In this document: positions 46,395 to 55,439 of the stretch, one piece after another
How positions within the stretch are numbered: position 1 is the first letter of the stretch
Layout of the letters: every line of letters starts with the position of its first letter
Origin: Flavobacteriaceae bacterium
Lineage (GTDB): Bacteria > Bacteroidota > Bacteroidia > UKL13-3
Assembly (NCBI GenBank): GCA_009693575.1
Contig: SHWZ01000005.1
Span: forward strand, 19,082-83,081
Direction: 5' to 3'
DNA: 64,000 nt
Made by a program: the position numbers and the translations under genes
The notes under the pieces: generated by a model
What the model was told of the DNA's origin: nothing
Database searches by the model: none
Seen by the model: the letters and a program-made list of their open reading frames with translations, nothing else

Positions 46395-47002
46395 CCGATG
46401 CCACCACGTTCAATGGCGATAGCAGCAAGATGATTGACCGTTACATGCTGGCCAATATTGTTGCCGGCAACAATATTGGCAGTATGCACTACGAAAAAAG
46501 CAAGCTGAGAAATAGAATGGTGTATGAGTATTATGACGATGGTGAAAAGAAAGCAACCAGGTACTTTACCCCCAAAAGAAAACTAAGCTATGTGACCAAC
46601 TACGAATGCAAAAGCGTGGGGGTGACTCAGCCACCAAAGCAAAAGGACACCACGACCGTATGTGTTCGCAGCGACAGAGATGAACTTGGTAGGAGAATGG
46701 AGGTGAGCGAATATGCCTATGGAGGCAAAATGACCAAGTTCATCAACTACTTTGATAGCCTAAGACCAAATGGTGGAGAACAATAGCTACAACCATAAAA
46801 ACGAAATACGAACCCGATGGAAAGTAATTAGGATTGATAAAAACCATACTCAGTATGTGGTGTACAAAAAGGGCGGGGGGGGAATTTATATATTAATGAT
46901 TTAATTGACCACGCTGACGGAAGCGGCTACACCTCTACTTTTCTTTCAAAAGGAGTAAAACCATTGAGCATTACAAAAGGCTATAATTTTAAGCGGGAGT
47001 AA
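46382..47002 (+). pseudogene. Frameshifted remnant downstream of the repeat
   Basis: The ORF-track piece 46430-46786 reads upstream without a stop from about 46370 (DGLLTDATTFNGDSSKMIDRY) and has coding-like sequence (YEYYDDGEKKATRYFTPKRK). After its stop, the next frame goes on with IRTRWKVIRIDKNHTQYVVYKK. Then at a run of eight G (46875-46882) the frame shifts again to NLYINDLIDHADGSGYTSTF and ends with KRE-stop at 47002. So at least two frameshifts, one at a homopolymer. It shares its frame with the interrupted gene 45605-46174, so both may be halves of one original gene. Confidence 0.5.
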
Positions 47003-47009
47003 TTACAGG

Positions 47010-48284
47010 TCAATCCTGTTCGCCAGCCCAAGGCTGAACCCGTATCTCATCTATGCGTGTGCCGTCCATGCTCAGTATTTCAAATTCGTATTTGCCAGCG
47101 TGTATTTTTTGGCTTTGTTCGGGTACGCTTTCATGCACTGAGTAGATGTAGCCGCCCAAGGTTTCGTATTCCCCATCGGGTAGTTTTAGGTCGTAGCGTT
47201 GGTTTAAGTGGTCAATCTCGAGACGGGCTGAAAAGATAAAAATGTCATCGCCTTCTTCCTTTTCGGTGAGTTGTTCCTCGTCAAATTCATCTTTTATCTC
47301 TCCAAATATTTCTTCCAAAATATCCTCGATGGTGACAATGCCAGCCGTTCCGCCAAACTCATCCACCACCGTAGCCATGCTTTTGCGGCTCGAGGTGAAT
47401 TTATCCAGAAGTTCACGGGCAGGCATACTTTCAGTAGCTACCACTATAGGTATTAGGCAGGAGCGTATATCTTTTGGCCTACTGAACATACTGGTTTGAT
47501 GCACGTAGCCAATAATGAGATCCACACTTTCTTCGTAAACCAAAACCTTGCTGTGGCCGCTTTCGGTAAAGGATTGAAACAGCACATCCATCGGGTCTTT
47601 GACTTCCACGGCTACTATTTCTGTGCGAGGTATCATGCAGTCTCGTACTTTTACATTTCCAAAGTCTAAGGCATTCAAAAACATCTCTGTATCCACTTCT
47701 GCATCCTCGGCAATATCGACAGGAGCACTCTCGCTCACATATTGGTCAAGGTCTAATTTGTTAAACACTGGTTTGCCTTCATTCCACTCCATTTTCAGTA
47801 TATCGTTTAGCAATCGCTTAGCAAGCCACATGATGAAATGCACCAACGGATAGAACAAGTAATAGAAAAACAGGAACGGCACAGCCAGCAGTTGGAGCAC
47901 CAAATCTGGATTGATTCGGAACAAAACTTTTGGCAAAAACTCAGCAGTGAACAAGATAAAAATGGTTGACACAAAAGATTCTACAAGCACTTTCAGTATT
48001 TCGCTATGATACAAGGCAGGTAATTGTAATTGTATCCATTCGTCTAGAATTCGGTTTTCGAAATAGATGGTATAGATAACTAGGCTAACACTGTTTCCAA
48101 CCAGTGTCGTGCTGATAAATTTGCTTGGGGCTTTCACAAAAGGCGAAAGCAGCTTTGCCGAAAAATTCCCCTGCTTTGTTAGCAATTCCAGCCGCAGCTT
48201 GTTGGCCGAAATAAAGGCAATCTCTATCCCCGAAAAGAAGGCACAGGCCAGCAGGGTAAGCAGTATGACGACGGGGTCGCTCAT
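47010..48284 (-). CDS. CNNM/CorC (hemolysin-family) transporter
   Basis: A 424-residue membrane protein: an N-terminal DUF21/CNNM domain with about four TM helices (LLTLLACAFFSGIEIAFISANKLRLE), two CBS domains near residues 205-320 (VKVRDCMIPRTEIVAVE; VVDEFGGTAGIVTIEDILEEIFG) and a CorC_HlyC C-terminal domain. Family members are linked to Mg/Co efflux. GldE of gliding bacteria has a similar layout, but I cannot assign that name. It begins 3 nt after gmd and is probably co-transcribed with it. Confidence 0.87.
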   Translation of the reverse strand: MSDPVVILLTLLACAFFSGIEIAFISANKLRLELLTKQGNFSAKLLSPFVKAPSKFISTTLVGNSVSLVIYTIYFENRILDEWIQLQLPALYHSEILKVLVESFVSTIFILFTAEFLPKVLFRINPDLVLQLLAVPFLFFYYLFYPLVHFIMWLAKRLLNDILKMEWNEGKPVFNKLDLDQYVSESAPVDIAEDAEVDTEMFLNALDFGNVKVRDCMIPRTEIVAVEVKDPMDVLFQSFTESGHSKVLVYEESVDLIIGYVHQTSMFSRPKDIRSCLIPIVVATESMPARELLDKFTSSRKSMATVVDEFGGTAGIVTIEDILEEIFGEIKDEFDEEQLTEKEEGDDIFIFSARLEIDHLNQRYDLKLPDGEYETLGGYIYSVHESVPEQSQKIHAGKYEFEILSMDGTRIDEIRVQPWAGEQD

Positions 48285-48287
48285 GTA

Positions 48288-49421
48288 TTATTCAAAATAA
48301 TTTAAGGTACTGAAACCGCCTTCTTGCAGGTATTGGTCTTTCTTCACCCATTTCAAGTCCGCCAGCATCATATCGGCCACCAGCGATTGCAGGTGGTGCT
48401 TCGGGTTCCAACCCAATTGGGTGCGGGCTTTGGTAGCGTCTCCTATCAGTAAGTCCACTTCTGTTGGTCGGAAATAACGGGGGTCAACCGCCACAATTTC
48501 CTGCCCAGCTTTCAACGAGCAATTCAAGCCCATTGCTTGCAGTTTGTCGGTGTCCAAGCTTTCCACAAAGCCAACTTCTTTGTCACCTTCCCCTTTGAAG
48601 CCAACCACAATACCCGCCTCAGCAAAGGCCATTTTCACAAAATCCCTAACAGCGGTGGTTGTTCCGGTGGCTATCACATAGTCTTCTGGTTTGTCTTGCT
48701 GCAATATCAGCCACATGGCTTCTACATAATCTTTGGCATGTCCCCAATCCCTCTTGGCTCCAAGGTTTCCAAGGTATACCTTGTCTTGCAAGCCCATTGC
48801 TATGCGGCTGGCCGCTCTGGTTATTTTCCGGGTCACAAACGTTTCGCCACGTACAGGGCTTTCGTGGTTGAACAAGATACCGTTGCAGGCATACATGCCA
48901 TAGGCTTCGCGGTAGTTCACCGTTATCCAATATGCATACATCTTAGCCACCGCATAGGGTGACCGAGGATAGAAGGGAGTCTTTTCGCTTTGGGGCACCT
49001 CCTGCACCAGTCCATACAATTCGGAGGTACTTGCTTGGTATATTCTAGTTTTGTCAGTAAGCCCGGCCAGCCTTACTGCTTCCAGTATCCGCAGCGTTCC
49101 TGTTCCGTCGGCGTTGGCTGTGTATTCAGGTGTCTCAAAGCTTACTTTCACATGGCTTTGTGCAGCCAGATTGTATATTTCGTCGGGTTTGGTTTCCTGT
49201 ACTATGCGTATTAGGTTCGTGCTGTCCGTCATGTCGCCAAAATGCAGTTTGAAATGCACTTCCCGCTCGTGTTGGTCGCGGTAGAGGTGGTCAATACGGT
49301 CGGTATTGAACAGCGAAGATCGGCGTTTGATGCCATGCACCATATATCCTTTGCGAAGCAGGAACTCGGCCAGGTAAGCTCCGTCTTGCCCGGTGATGCC
49401 AGTGATGAGGGCGGTTTTCAT
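48288..49421 (-). CDS. gmd: GDP-mannose 4,6-dehydratase
   Basis: A 377-residue short-chain dehydrogenase fold. NAD(P) motif [15 protein letters not shown] at the N-terminus, catalytic Ser/Thr-Tyr-Lys with [12 protein letters not shown], and the substrate region [19 protein letters not shown]. It converts GDP-mannose to GDP-4-keto-6-deoxymannose, precursor of GDP-fucose, rhamnose or perosamine in surface polysaccharides. The partner fcl/wcaG is not adjacent. Confidence 0.96.
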   Translation of the reverse strand: MKTALITGITGQDGAYLAEFLLRKGYMVHGIKRRSSLFNTDRIDHLYRDQHEREVHFKLHFGDMTDSTNLIRIVQETKPDEIYNLAAQSHVKVSFETPEYTANADGTGTLRILEAVRLAGLTDKTRIYQASTSELYGLVQEVPQSEKTPFYPRSPYAVAKMYAYWITVNYREAYGMYACNGILFNHESPVRGETFVTRKITRAASRIAMGLQDKVYLGNLGAKRDWGHAKDYVEAMWLILQQDKPEDYVIATGTTTAVRDFVKMAFAEAGIVVGFKGEGDKEVGFVESLDTDKLQAMGLNCSLKAGQEIVAVDPRYFRPTEVDLLIGDATKARTQLGWNPKHHLQSLVADMMLADLKWVKKDQYLQEGGFSTLNYFE

Positions 49422-49507
49422 TTGTTGGGTGTCCCCTTTTTTGTTTTGGTTAAAGATGCGAAATTAAGGCCGGTGTGTGTTTCTAGCTTGAAATCAGTTG
49501 ATGGGAT

Positions 49508-49515
49508 TATTTTTG
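49508..49515 (+). promoter_or_regulatory. -7 box upstream of the 179-aa unknown gene
   Basis: TATTTTTG, 18 nt before ATG 49534, with TTG at 49488-49490 as possible -33 box (17-bp spacer). It overlaps the longer ORF-track call and so supports the shorter start. Confidence 0.5.
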
Positions 49516-49533
49516 CCAAAAAATAATTCGACT

Positions 49534-50073
49534 ATGTTAGAAAATCTTGGCATCGGCACCCGCCTCACACACGCAGACCTTGGCGAAGGCGTGGTGGTAA
49601 ACGAAAAATCAGCCACTTATTCTGTGTGTTACATAAAACACGGAATGCGTGAATTGCAAAAAACCGATTCGGAAAAAGTGACCGTGACCGACCAGCTCGA
49701 CCCTGACGAAGACAACGTGAGCCTCTTCGATGTGGAACGCATCCTGACACATGTGGTAAAAAAATATATTGAATACCCGGAGCAAGTAGAACTGGGCGTG
49801 AAATGGAAAGGAGGCAAAATGATACTGAAGCCCGGCGACTCAGGCTTGGCCAGCAAGGAAGTTCCCATCGAACAATTCTTTCATAAAATAGTGATGGCCC
49901 GCGACCGCATGCGGACATTGGAGCAACGCATCAACGCCAACCCCAAGCTGGAAGACGAAGAAAAGGTGAACCTACAGCAGTATATCACCAAAGTGTACGG
50001 AAGCCTCACCACCTTCAATATATTCTTCAAAAACGAATCGGATAAGTTTGTGGGGGATAAGGGAGATTATTAA
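49534..50073 (+). CDS. Conserved hypothetical protein with SH3-like N-terminus, 179 aa
   Basis: The N-terminal ~50 residues (MLENLGIGTRLTHADLGEGVVV then YSVCYIKHGMRELQ) look like a KOW/CarD-like SH3 barrel. The rest is acidic and helical, ending FFKNESDKFVGDKGDY. Cytosolic. No close functional relative recognised; nucleic-acid binding would be a guess from the SH3-like part only. The start ATG 49534 is chosen by its promoter and by the natural domain start. Confidence 0.65.
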   Translation: MLENLGIGTRLTHADLGEGVVVNEKSATYSVCYIKHGMRELQKTDSEKVTVTDQLDPDEDNVSLFDVERILTHVVKKYIEYPEQVELGVKWKGGKMILKPGDSGLASKEVPIEQFFHKIVMARDRMRTLEQRINANPKLEDEEKVNLQQYITKVYGSLTTFNIFFKNESDKFVGDKGDY

Positions 50074-50179
50074 GGGTGAGTGGACTCAGCGTGTACTTTA
50101 GCACCTCACCTCATATATCCACCAAGTCCCTACCCTGCTCATGCCAAGCTCTAAGAGACTCGGCTACGAAAAAATCACA

Positions 50180-50187
50180 TAGTTTTG
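50180..50187 (+). promoter_or_regulatory. -7 box for the UPF0173 hydrolase
   Basis: TAGTTTTG, 10 nt before the ATG at 50198. Confidence 0.45.
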
Positions 50188-50197
50188 CCATCAAAAA

Positions 50198-50878
50198 ATG
50201 AAACTCACTTACTACGGCCATTCCTGTTTTCTGTTGGATACTGGCAGCCACCAAATACTGTTCGACCCATTTATCCGAGGCAACGAGCTGGCCAAGCACA
50301 TCCATGTGGATGAAATAAGCCCCGACTTTATATGCCTGAGCCATGCCCACCAAGACCACATGGCAGACTGCGAAGAGATAGCCAACCGCAGCGGGGCATT
50401 GGTGATATGCAATTGGGAAATACACGAGTGGCTGAACAAAAAAGGCATGACCAATACCCATCCCATGAACATGGGCGGCTGGCGGCAATTTGGTTTTGGC
50501 CGGTTGCGATGTGTGGCAGCCTTGCACAGCAGCATGTTGCCCGATGGCAACAATGGTGGCAACCCTATGGGATTCGTGCTTGAAATTGCCGACAAAAAGA
50601 TATACTATGCCGGCGACACAGCCCTCACAATGGATATGAAACTGGTAGGCGAATACTGGAAGCCCGACATAGCCCTGCTGCCCCTTGGTGGCAACTTTAC
50701 GATGGATGTGGAGGATGCCCTGCTGTGTTCCGACTTTATCCAATGCAACACCATTGTGGGGATGCACTTCGACACCTTTGGCTACATAGTGATGGATAAG
50801 TCTGCCGCTGCCAAAGCATTTGCCGACAGGCACAAAACCCTGCACCTGATGGATATTGGCAAAACCCGCGATATTTAA
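50198..50878 (+). CDS. UPF0173 metal-dependent hydrolase (MBL fold)
   Basis: 226 residues starting MKLTYYGHSCFLLDTG, the standard UPF0173 opening. Metal ligands HxHxDH in LSHAHQDHMAD, His in AALHSSM, Asp in YYAGDTALTMDM and final His in GMHFDTFGY. A soluble hydrolase; physiological substrate unknown. The opposite-strand ORF of 274 residues over it is a shadow. Confidence 0.92.
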   Translation: MKLTYYGHSCFLLDTGSHQILFDPFIRGNELAKHIHVDEISPDFICLSHAHQDHMADCEEIANRSGALVICNWEIHEWLNKKGMTNTHPMNMGGWRQFGFGRLRCVAALHSSMLPDGNNGGNPMGFVLEIADKKIYYAGDTALTMDMKLVGEYWKPDIALLPLGGNFTMDVEDALLCSDFIQCNTIVGMHFDTFGYIVMDKSAAAKAFADRHKTLHLMDIGKTRDI

Positions 50879-50929
50879 GCCCATCTTTGTAAGCTTTATT
50901 AAGGCAAGATATTTGACAAGCAACCAACC

Positions 50930-52372
50930 GTGCATTCTACTTTCAGAAAAACAAGTTCCCTATCAATCGTGCTACTGCTGGCAGAGTTTGCTCATGCCCA
51001 ACTTCAGTTTCAGAGCATACGCCACGACTATGGAACTATACCCAAAGCCCGCAAGCTGATGTCGGAATTTGTGGTGACCAACACAGGTGCTACTGATGAA
51101 TACATACTTCGGCTAAGTGGTAGCAGGCAGTTTTCATTTGTGTTTATGCAAGAAGTACTGAAGCCCGGGCAGAGCGATACCGTAAAACTGCTTTATGCAC
51201 CGCAGCAAAAAGGAGCTTTCAGCGAGAAGATACAAGTATATTTGAGTAGTCCAATGGAGCCTATTACGTTAAGCATAAAAGGGGTAGTAGGGGAGCTTGA
51301 CCCCGACGCACTTTCTATATGTTATTCATTCAAATACAATCACCCCAACGACTATCAGGCAGTAGCGGTTACTGGGCAAAAGGTGACAGTAATAGACAAG
51401 AAAACGGGTAAGCCCATCCCTGAAGCTTTTGTTCAGGTGTTCTCGCTGTCCGACCGCATCTCGTCCGACTATACAAAGGCTGACGGCACGGTTGGCTTTA
51501 TACTTCCGCCCAACCTGTATGAACTACGTGTGCGAGCCGATTTCTATACTTCGGCTACCCAAGAACAATACATGAACAAAACCACAACGGATGTAGTGAT
51601 AGCCTTGGAACGAAATGAAGATATAACCGACACAGCCATTTTGCAAAGCACCCAAGTGCAGGCTGTTCGGATTGACACCGTAAAACCTCTGGAAGTAGTA
51701 ATACCAAAAGTGGACACAATGCCAGTGGTAGTATCAACACCAAAGGATACGGTGATAATACCACCATTAGATAATACACCAAAGCCCGAACTGTTGAACG
51801 GACTGCTAAACCCAGATGTATACGCCCCAAGCAATGTCGTTTTTCTCTTGGATATTTCTGGCTCCATGCAGCAGGAAACTCGACTACCCTCACTAAAAAA
51901 ATCAATGAAAGCCTTGGTGGAACAGCTGCGGCATACCGACAAGATTACAATTTTGGCCTACAATGAATCAATAAAAATAGTGTTTCCCACAGGCTATGTG
52001 ACTGACAAAGCCAAGCTATTCAAACAAATAGATACGCTGAAAGCTGGTGGACTAACAGCTACCGACCGTGGCCTCAAATTGGCCTACGAAATGGCATTGA
52101 GTGGATTTATTCCTGGGGGGAATAACCAAGTGATACTGGCTACGGATGGTATTTTTGGGGTGACACCAGTAGAGAAAACTATGATAAACAAAGCTGCTCA
52201 TGCATTACAACCCGTAATACTTTCTGTGATGGGTTTTGGACTTGCTCCTGTCATCAATGAAAAGCTTGCCAACTTGGCCGCAGAGGGCAATGGAAGTTTC
52301 TTTTCAGGACGTGGTCCGGGAGGGATGACTGCATTGGCTGAAGAGATAAAAGCCAAGAGTAGGATAAAATAA
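50930..52372 (+). CDS. Exported DUF1573 / von Willebrand A domain protein
   Basis: 480 residues, GTG start with signal peptide (SLSIVLLLAEFAHAQ). Residues ~25-120 form a DUF1573-like Ig domain (HDYGTIPKARKLMSEFVVTNTG). Then a carboxypeptidase-regulatory-like segment (VIDKKTGKPIPEAFVQVF), a proline/valine-rich linker with repeated PK-DT motifs, and a C-terminal VWA domain from ~300 with a complete MIDAS: DISGS, the Thr in GGLTATDRGL and the Asp in ILATDGIFG. No T9SS signal. Probably a periplasmic or surface metal-dependent adhesion module. Partner unknown. Confidence 0.8.
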   Translation: MHSTFRKTSSLSIVLLLAEFAHAQLQFQSIRHDYGTIPKARKLMSEFVVTNTGATDEYILRLSGSRQFSFVFMQEVLKPGQSDTVKLLYAPQQKGAFSEKIQVYLSSPMEPITLSIKGVVGELDPDALSICYSFKYNHPNDYQAVAVTGQKVTVIDKKTGKPIPEAFVQVFSLSDRISSDYTKADGTVGFILPPNLYELRVRADFYTSATQEQYMNKTTTDVVIALERNEDITDTAILQSTQVQAVRIDTVKPLEVVIPKVDTMPVVVSTPKDTVIIPPLDNTPKPELLNGLLNPDVYAPSNVVFLLDISGSMQQETRLPSLKKSMKALVEQLRHTDKITILAYNESIKIVFPTGYVTDKAKLFKQIDTLKAGGLTATDRGLKLAYEMALSGFIPGGNNQVILATDGIFGVTPVEKTMINKAAHALQPVILSVMGFGLAPVINEKLANLAAEGNGSFFSGRGPGGMTALAEEIKAKSRIK

Positions 52373-52455
52373 AGTTGATGCCACTAAATGAGTTAGCAGT
52401 ACTTTTTTGCAAAAGTGGACGGACAAGTCTTTGTTGATAGGGTAAAATTCATCGC

Positions 52456-52677
52456 CTATCGGTCAAGGCCGATGAGCTTTACCTGGCCTTCCTGCTGAAA
52501 AGAGTGTTTGTCCTGGAGGTTCATTTTCACACTTTTGTCCATGTGCCCAGCTAATACATATTGGGCAAATATAATGATTTCTTCTGCCTTTCCTGGTGTG
52601 AGGGCTTCAAGAATTTCGAGCATTTTTGTTTTCATTACTGTCGCCTTCAAAAGGCCTTTTTTGTTTATTGTACTCAT
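52456..52677 (-). CDS. Small hypothetical protein, 73 aa
   Basis: A short open frame starting MSTINKKGLLKATVMKTKM, with a helical middle (EILEALTPGKAEEIIIFAQYVLAG). No signal peptide or known domain. It lies alone between two plus-strand genes. Its regular composition favours a real gene, but there is no further support. Confidence 0.4.
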   Translation of the reverse strand: MSTINKKGLLKATVMKTKMLEILEALTPGKAEEIIIFAQYVLAGHMDKSVKMNLQDKHSFQQEGQVKLIGLDR

Positions 52678-52733
52678 AGGTTCATTTATTTATAAATTGT
52701 GAGCGATTTAGAACTAATGGCGAGTGATTGATT

Positions 52734-52741
52734 TATGTTTG
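52734..52741 (+). promoter_or_regulatory. -7 box deciding the start of the binding lipoprotein
   Basis: TATGTTTG overlaps the ORF-track ATG at 52735 and ends 5 nt before the ATG at 52747, so the second ATG is the more likely start. Confidence 0.5.
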
Positions 52742-52746
52742 CAAAG

Positions 52747-54369
52747 ATGAGAACTAATTTTATCGCAGTATTTTTGTTTTCCTGTGTTTCCTTACACTGT
52801 AATTTGAACAAAAAAACTAACTCAAACGTTTTTTTTTACAATGAGGATGCTGGCATTTCTTCACTAGATCCTGCGTTTTCCAAAGACCAATCTACGATTT
52901 GGGCTTGTTTGCAATTATTCAACGGGCTTGTTCAGTTAGATAGTTTCTTACATGTTTTTCCTTGCATTGCAAAAAGCTGGGAAATCACTGAAGGTGGTAA
53001 ATCGTACATATTTCACCTTCGGGCCGATGTTTTCTTCCATGAAAATGAAACTGTTTTTGGCAAGCAAAAAACAAGATTGGCCACAGCACATGATTTTGTT
53101 TATAGTTTCAAACGTTTGGTTTCGCCAACGACTGCCAGCCCTGGAGCGTGGATATTCAATGGCAAAATCTCATACCCAGACTCTGCTTTCACCGCCCCCA
53201 ACGATTCTACATTTGTCTTGCGATTGATCAATCCATTCCCGCCTATGCTTGGTTTGTTAAGTATGCCTTATTGTGCTGTGGTGCCGCACGAGGCTATTGA
53301 AAAATATAGTAAAGACATTGGCTCGCATCCAATAGGCACCGGGCCTTTCAGGTTGCGGGCTTGGCACGAGGGTATTAAATTGTTGTTGGAGCGAAACCCC
53401 TCTTATTTTGAGAAAGATGAACAGGGTAAGTCCTTGCCCTATTTGGATGGGGTAGAAGTTGGTTTTATTGAAAGTAAGCAGGCAGCTTTCTTTGAGTTTG
53501 TGAAAGGACACCTTGATTTTATGAATGGGTTGGAAAGTAGTTTCAAAGACGAGATACTAACCCGTAAAGGAAGACTGCGGCAACAGTATCAAGGCAAATT
53601 CAAGCTGGTGACTGGCCCATACCTCAACACCGAATACCTTGCCTTCATGCTCGACAGTGCACATCTTTCCGACCCAAACAATCCCTTGCGGCATCTAAAA
53701 ATGAGGCAGGCTATCGCCTACGCCATTGACCGCAAAAAAATGCTGCAATACCTACGAAACAATATTGGAAGCGGTGCCGTTCGTGGCTTTGTGCCTGATG
53801 GTTTGCCGGGCATGGCCACCGAAATTTATGCCTATAATCCAGTCAAGGCAAGGAAGCTTTTGCAGGAAGTTGGCTACGACCAAAAAACTATGCCACCTAT
53901 CGTAATCAACACCACCAAAAGCTATGTAGATCTCACTGTGTATATCCAAAACCAGTTGTCGGCTGTCGGTATAAAAAGCAGCATAGAAGTAAGCCCTGGG
54001 CCTACCCACCGCGAGATGGTGAGCAAAGGGGGGCTTTCTTTTTTTCGTGGTTCGTGGATAGCTGACTATCCTGATGCCGAGAACTACCTGTCTTTATTTT
54101 ATGGAAAAAATGCAGCACCCAATGGGCCCAATACTACCCGCTACAGTAACGCCACCTTTGACCAGCTGTATACCCAAGCCATGCAACAGCCCAACGCAGA
54201 AACCCGAAGTCAACTCTATACCCAATTGGACAGCCTGATGATGCAGGATTGCCCAGTAGTGGTGCTATTCTACGACCGTAGTATCCGCTTGGTACAAAAC
54301 ACTATTGCCGGGCTGGAAACCAACCCGATGAACAACCTTGTGCTAAAAAGGGTGAAGAAGGTGAGGTGA
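52747..54369 (+). CDS. Peptide/oligopeptide ABC transporter substrate-binding lipoprotein
   Basis: 540 residues of the SBP_bac_5 (OppA/DppA) family. The leader FIAVFLFSCVSLHC is a lipoprotein signal with a Cys after it. Family segments are SLDPAFSKDQSTIWACLQLFNGL, the SYIFHLRADVFFHENE loop and MRQAIAYAIDRKKML. It binds peptides or a similar ligand outside the inner membrane. No ABC permease or ATPase is encoded nearby, so it works with a distant transporter or has another role. Start chosen by the overlapping -7 box (52747, not 52735). Confidence 0.88.
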   Translation: MRTNFIAVFLFSCVSLHCNLNKKTNSNVFFYNEDAGISSLDPAFSKDQSTIWACLQLFNGLVQLDSFLHVFPCIAKSWEITEGGKSYIFHLRADVFFHENETVFGKQKTRLATAHDFVYSFKRLVSPTTASPGAWIFNGKISYPDSAFTAPNDSTFVLRLINPFPPMLGLLSMPYCAVVPHEAIEKYSKDIGSHPIGTGPFRLRAWHEGIKLLLERNPSYFEKDEQGKSLPYLDGVEVGFIESKQAAFFEFVKGHLDFMNGLESSFKDEILTRKGRLRQQYQGKFKLVTGPYLNTEYLAFMLDSAHLSDPNNPLRHLKMRQAIAYAIDRKKMLQYLRNNIGSGAVRGFVPDGLPGMATEIYAYNPVKARKLLQEVGYDQKTMPPIVINTTKSYVDLTVYIQNQLSAVGIKSSIEVSPGPTHREMVSKGGLSFFRGSWIADYPDAENYLSLFYGKNAAPNGPNTTRYSNATFDQLYTQAMQQPNAETRSQLYTQLDSLMMQDCPVVVLFYDRSIRLVQNTIAGLETNPMNNLVLKRVKKVR

Positions 54370-54383
54370 GGTGAGGTGAAAGG

Positions 54384-55244
54384 CTATTTTCTCAGCACCA
54401 CTGCCTCCACACGTCTATTGGTGGTCTTTTCTTCTTCCGTTCTTTCTTCAGTAATTCTATTGGTCGCCCCCATTCCTTTGTAGCGAAGGCGTTTTTCTGA
54501 GATGCCATTCTTCACCAAAAAGTCGTAAACAGCTTTTGCTCTGGCCTCCGATAGATTCCATTTTCCAGTGTCAAAATCTTGCCCATCGCCAGCATTTTCA
54601 GGAAAACAACAGATATATCCAAGTATCTCTATTTCCAATCGAAGGTTTGCTTTCAGGCTCTCGAGCAACTCTTTCAGTGAGTTATGCGAACTGGGCAAGA
54701 AAACATGCCGTCCACCTTCAAAATTAATATTTCGCAGCACCAGCCGCTCCCCCATTTGCAGCATAGAAGTATCTATTTTGCCACTAATTTCTTTGCTGCC
54801 TTGAATTTCAACTTTTACAAGTGGTATCGTGGTTTTCCTTCTACCATATTGGATGAGTATCTCTACCCTACGGTTGGCTTGTCGGTCTGCCTCATTCCTA
54901 TTTTTGTTCAGGGGCTTGGTTTTGCCGTAGCCTTTCACCTGCTTTATCAATGTATCTGCTATATGCAAATTCGCAAAAAACCCTTTAATGGTATTGGCTC
55001 TCCTTTCCGAAAGTGAATCGTTGAACCCTGCTCGGCCAATAGAATCAGTATGCCCGCGTAGGTATATGCTTTTGATTTCGAACTTTTGCAGAAACGAATC
55101 GCTCATGTGGTTTAGCACTATCAAAGTGGCTGGTGTCAATTCGTGCTTCTCGAAATCAAAGTAAACCATACGGATGACACGTTGTGCCAAGCTAGTGGAG
55201 TACACAACTAACAGCAACCCACAAGCTAACAAAATCTTCCTCAT
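54384..55244 (-). CDS. Outer-membrane protein with two OmpA-type domains
   Basis: 286 residues, signal peptide MRKILLACGLLLVVYSTSLAQ. Two OmpA/MotB peptidoglycan-binding domains in tandem: the first at ~25-135 (IYLRGHTDSIGRAGFNDSLSERRA; ANRRVEILI), the second at ~170-285 (WNLSEARAKAVYDFLVKNGI; TNRRVEAVVLRK). In the second the usual GHTD position reads GYICC, so it may have lost peptidoglycan contacts. It probably links outer membrane and cell wall. A -7 box lies 7 nt upstream. Confidence 0.85.
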   Translation of the reverse strand: MRKILLACGLLLVVYSTSLAQRVIRMVYFDFEKHELTPATLIVLNHMSDSFLQKFEIKSIYLRGHTDSIGRAGFNDSLSERRANTIKGFFANLHIADTLIKQVKGYGKTKPLNKNRNEADRQANRRVEILIQYGRRKTTIPLVKVEIQGSKEISGKIDTSMLQMGERLVLRNINFEGGRHVFLPSSHNSLKELLESLKANLRLEIEILGYICCFPENAGDGQDFDTGKWNLSEARAKAVYDFLVKNGISEKRLRYKGMGATNRITEERTEEEKTTNRRVEAVVLRK

Positions 55245-55251
55245 GATAGCA

Positions 55252-55259
55252 CAAACGTA
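55252..55259 (-). promoter_or_regulatory. -7 box for the tandem OmpA gene, near-leaderless
   Basis: TACGTTTG on the minus strand ends 7 nt before ATG 55244. Confidence 0.5.
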
Positions 55260-55396
55260 GGGGTAAGCCTTTTATTGTATTTGAGAAATGGCTGTTAACC
55301 AACGTGTATGTCTGGCTTGTGGTTTTAGAAGTTCAACCAAAGTCTTAATCCCGATTATCCTACTCAATGATTTAGCATACATTCTCTCTACTCACT

Positions 55397-55404
55397 TATT
55401 TTTG
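55397..55404 (+). promoter_or_regulatory. -7 box upstream of the methyltransferase
   Basis: TATTTTTG, 35 nt before ATG 55440. Confidence 0.4.
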
Positions 55405-55439
55405 CATCCATTACTTGGCACGATTGCCTAACAAAATAT

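Noticed and set aside
50111-50935. 274-residue minus-strand ORF
   Set aside because: Shadow of the UPF0173 hydrolase, which has intact metal motifs.
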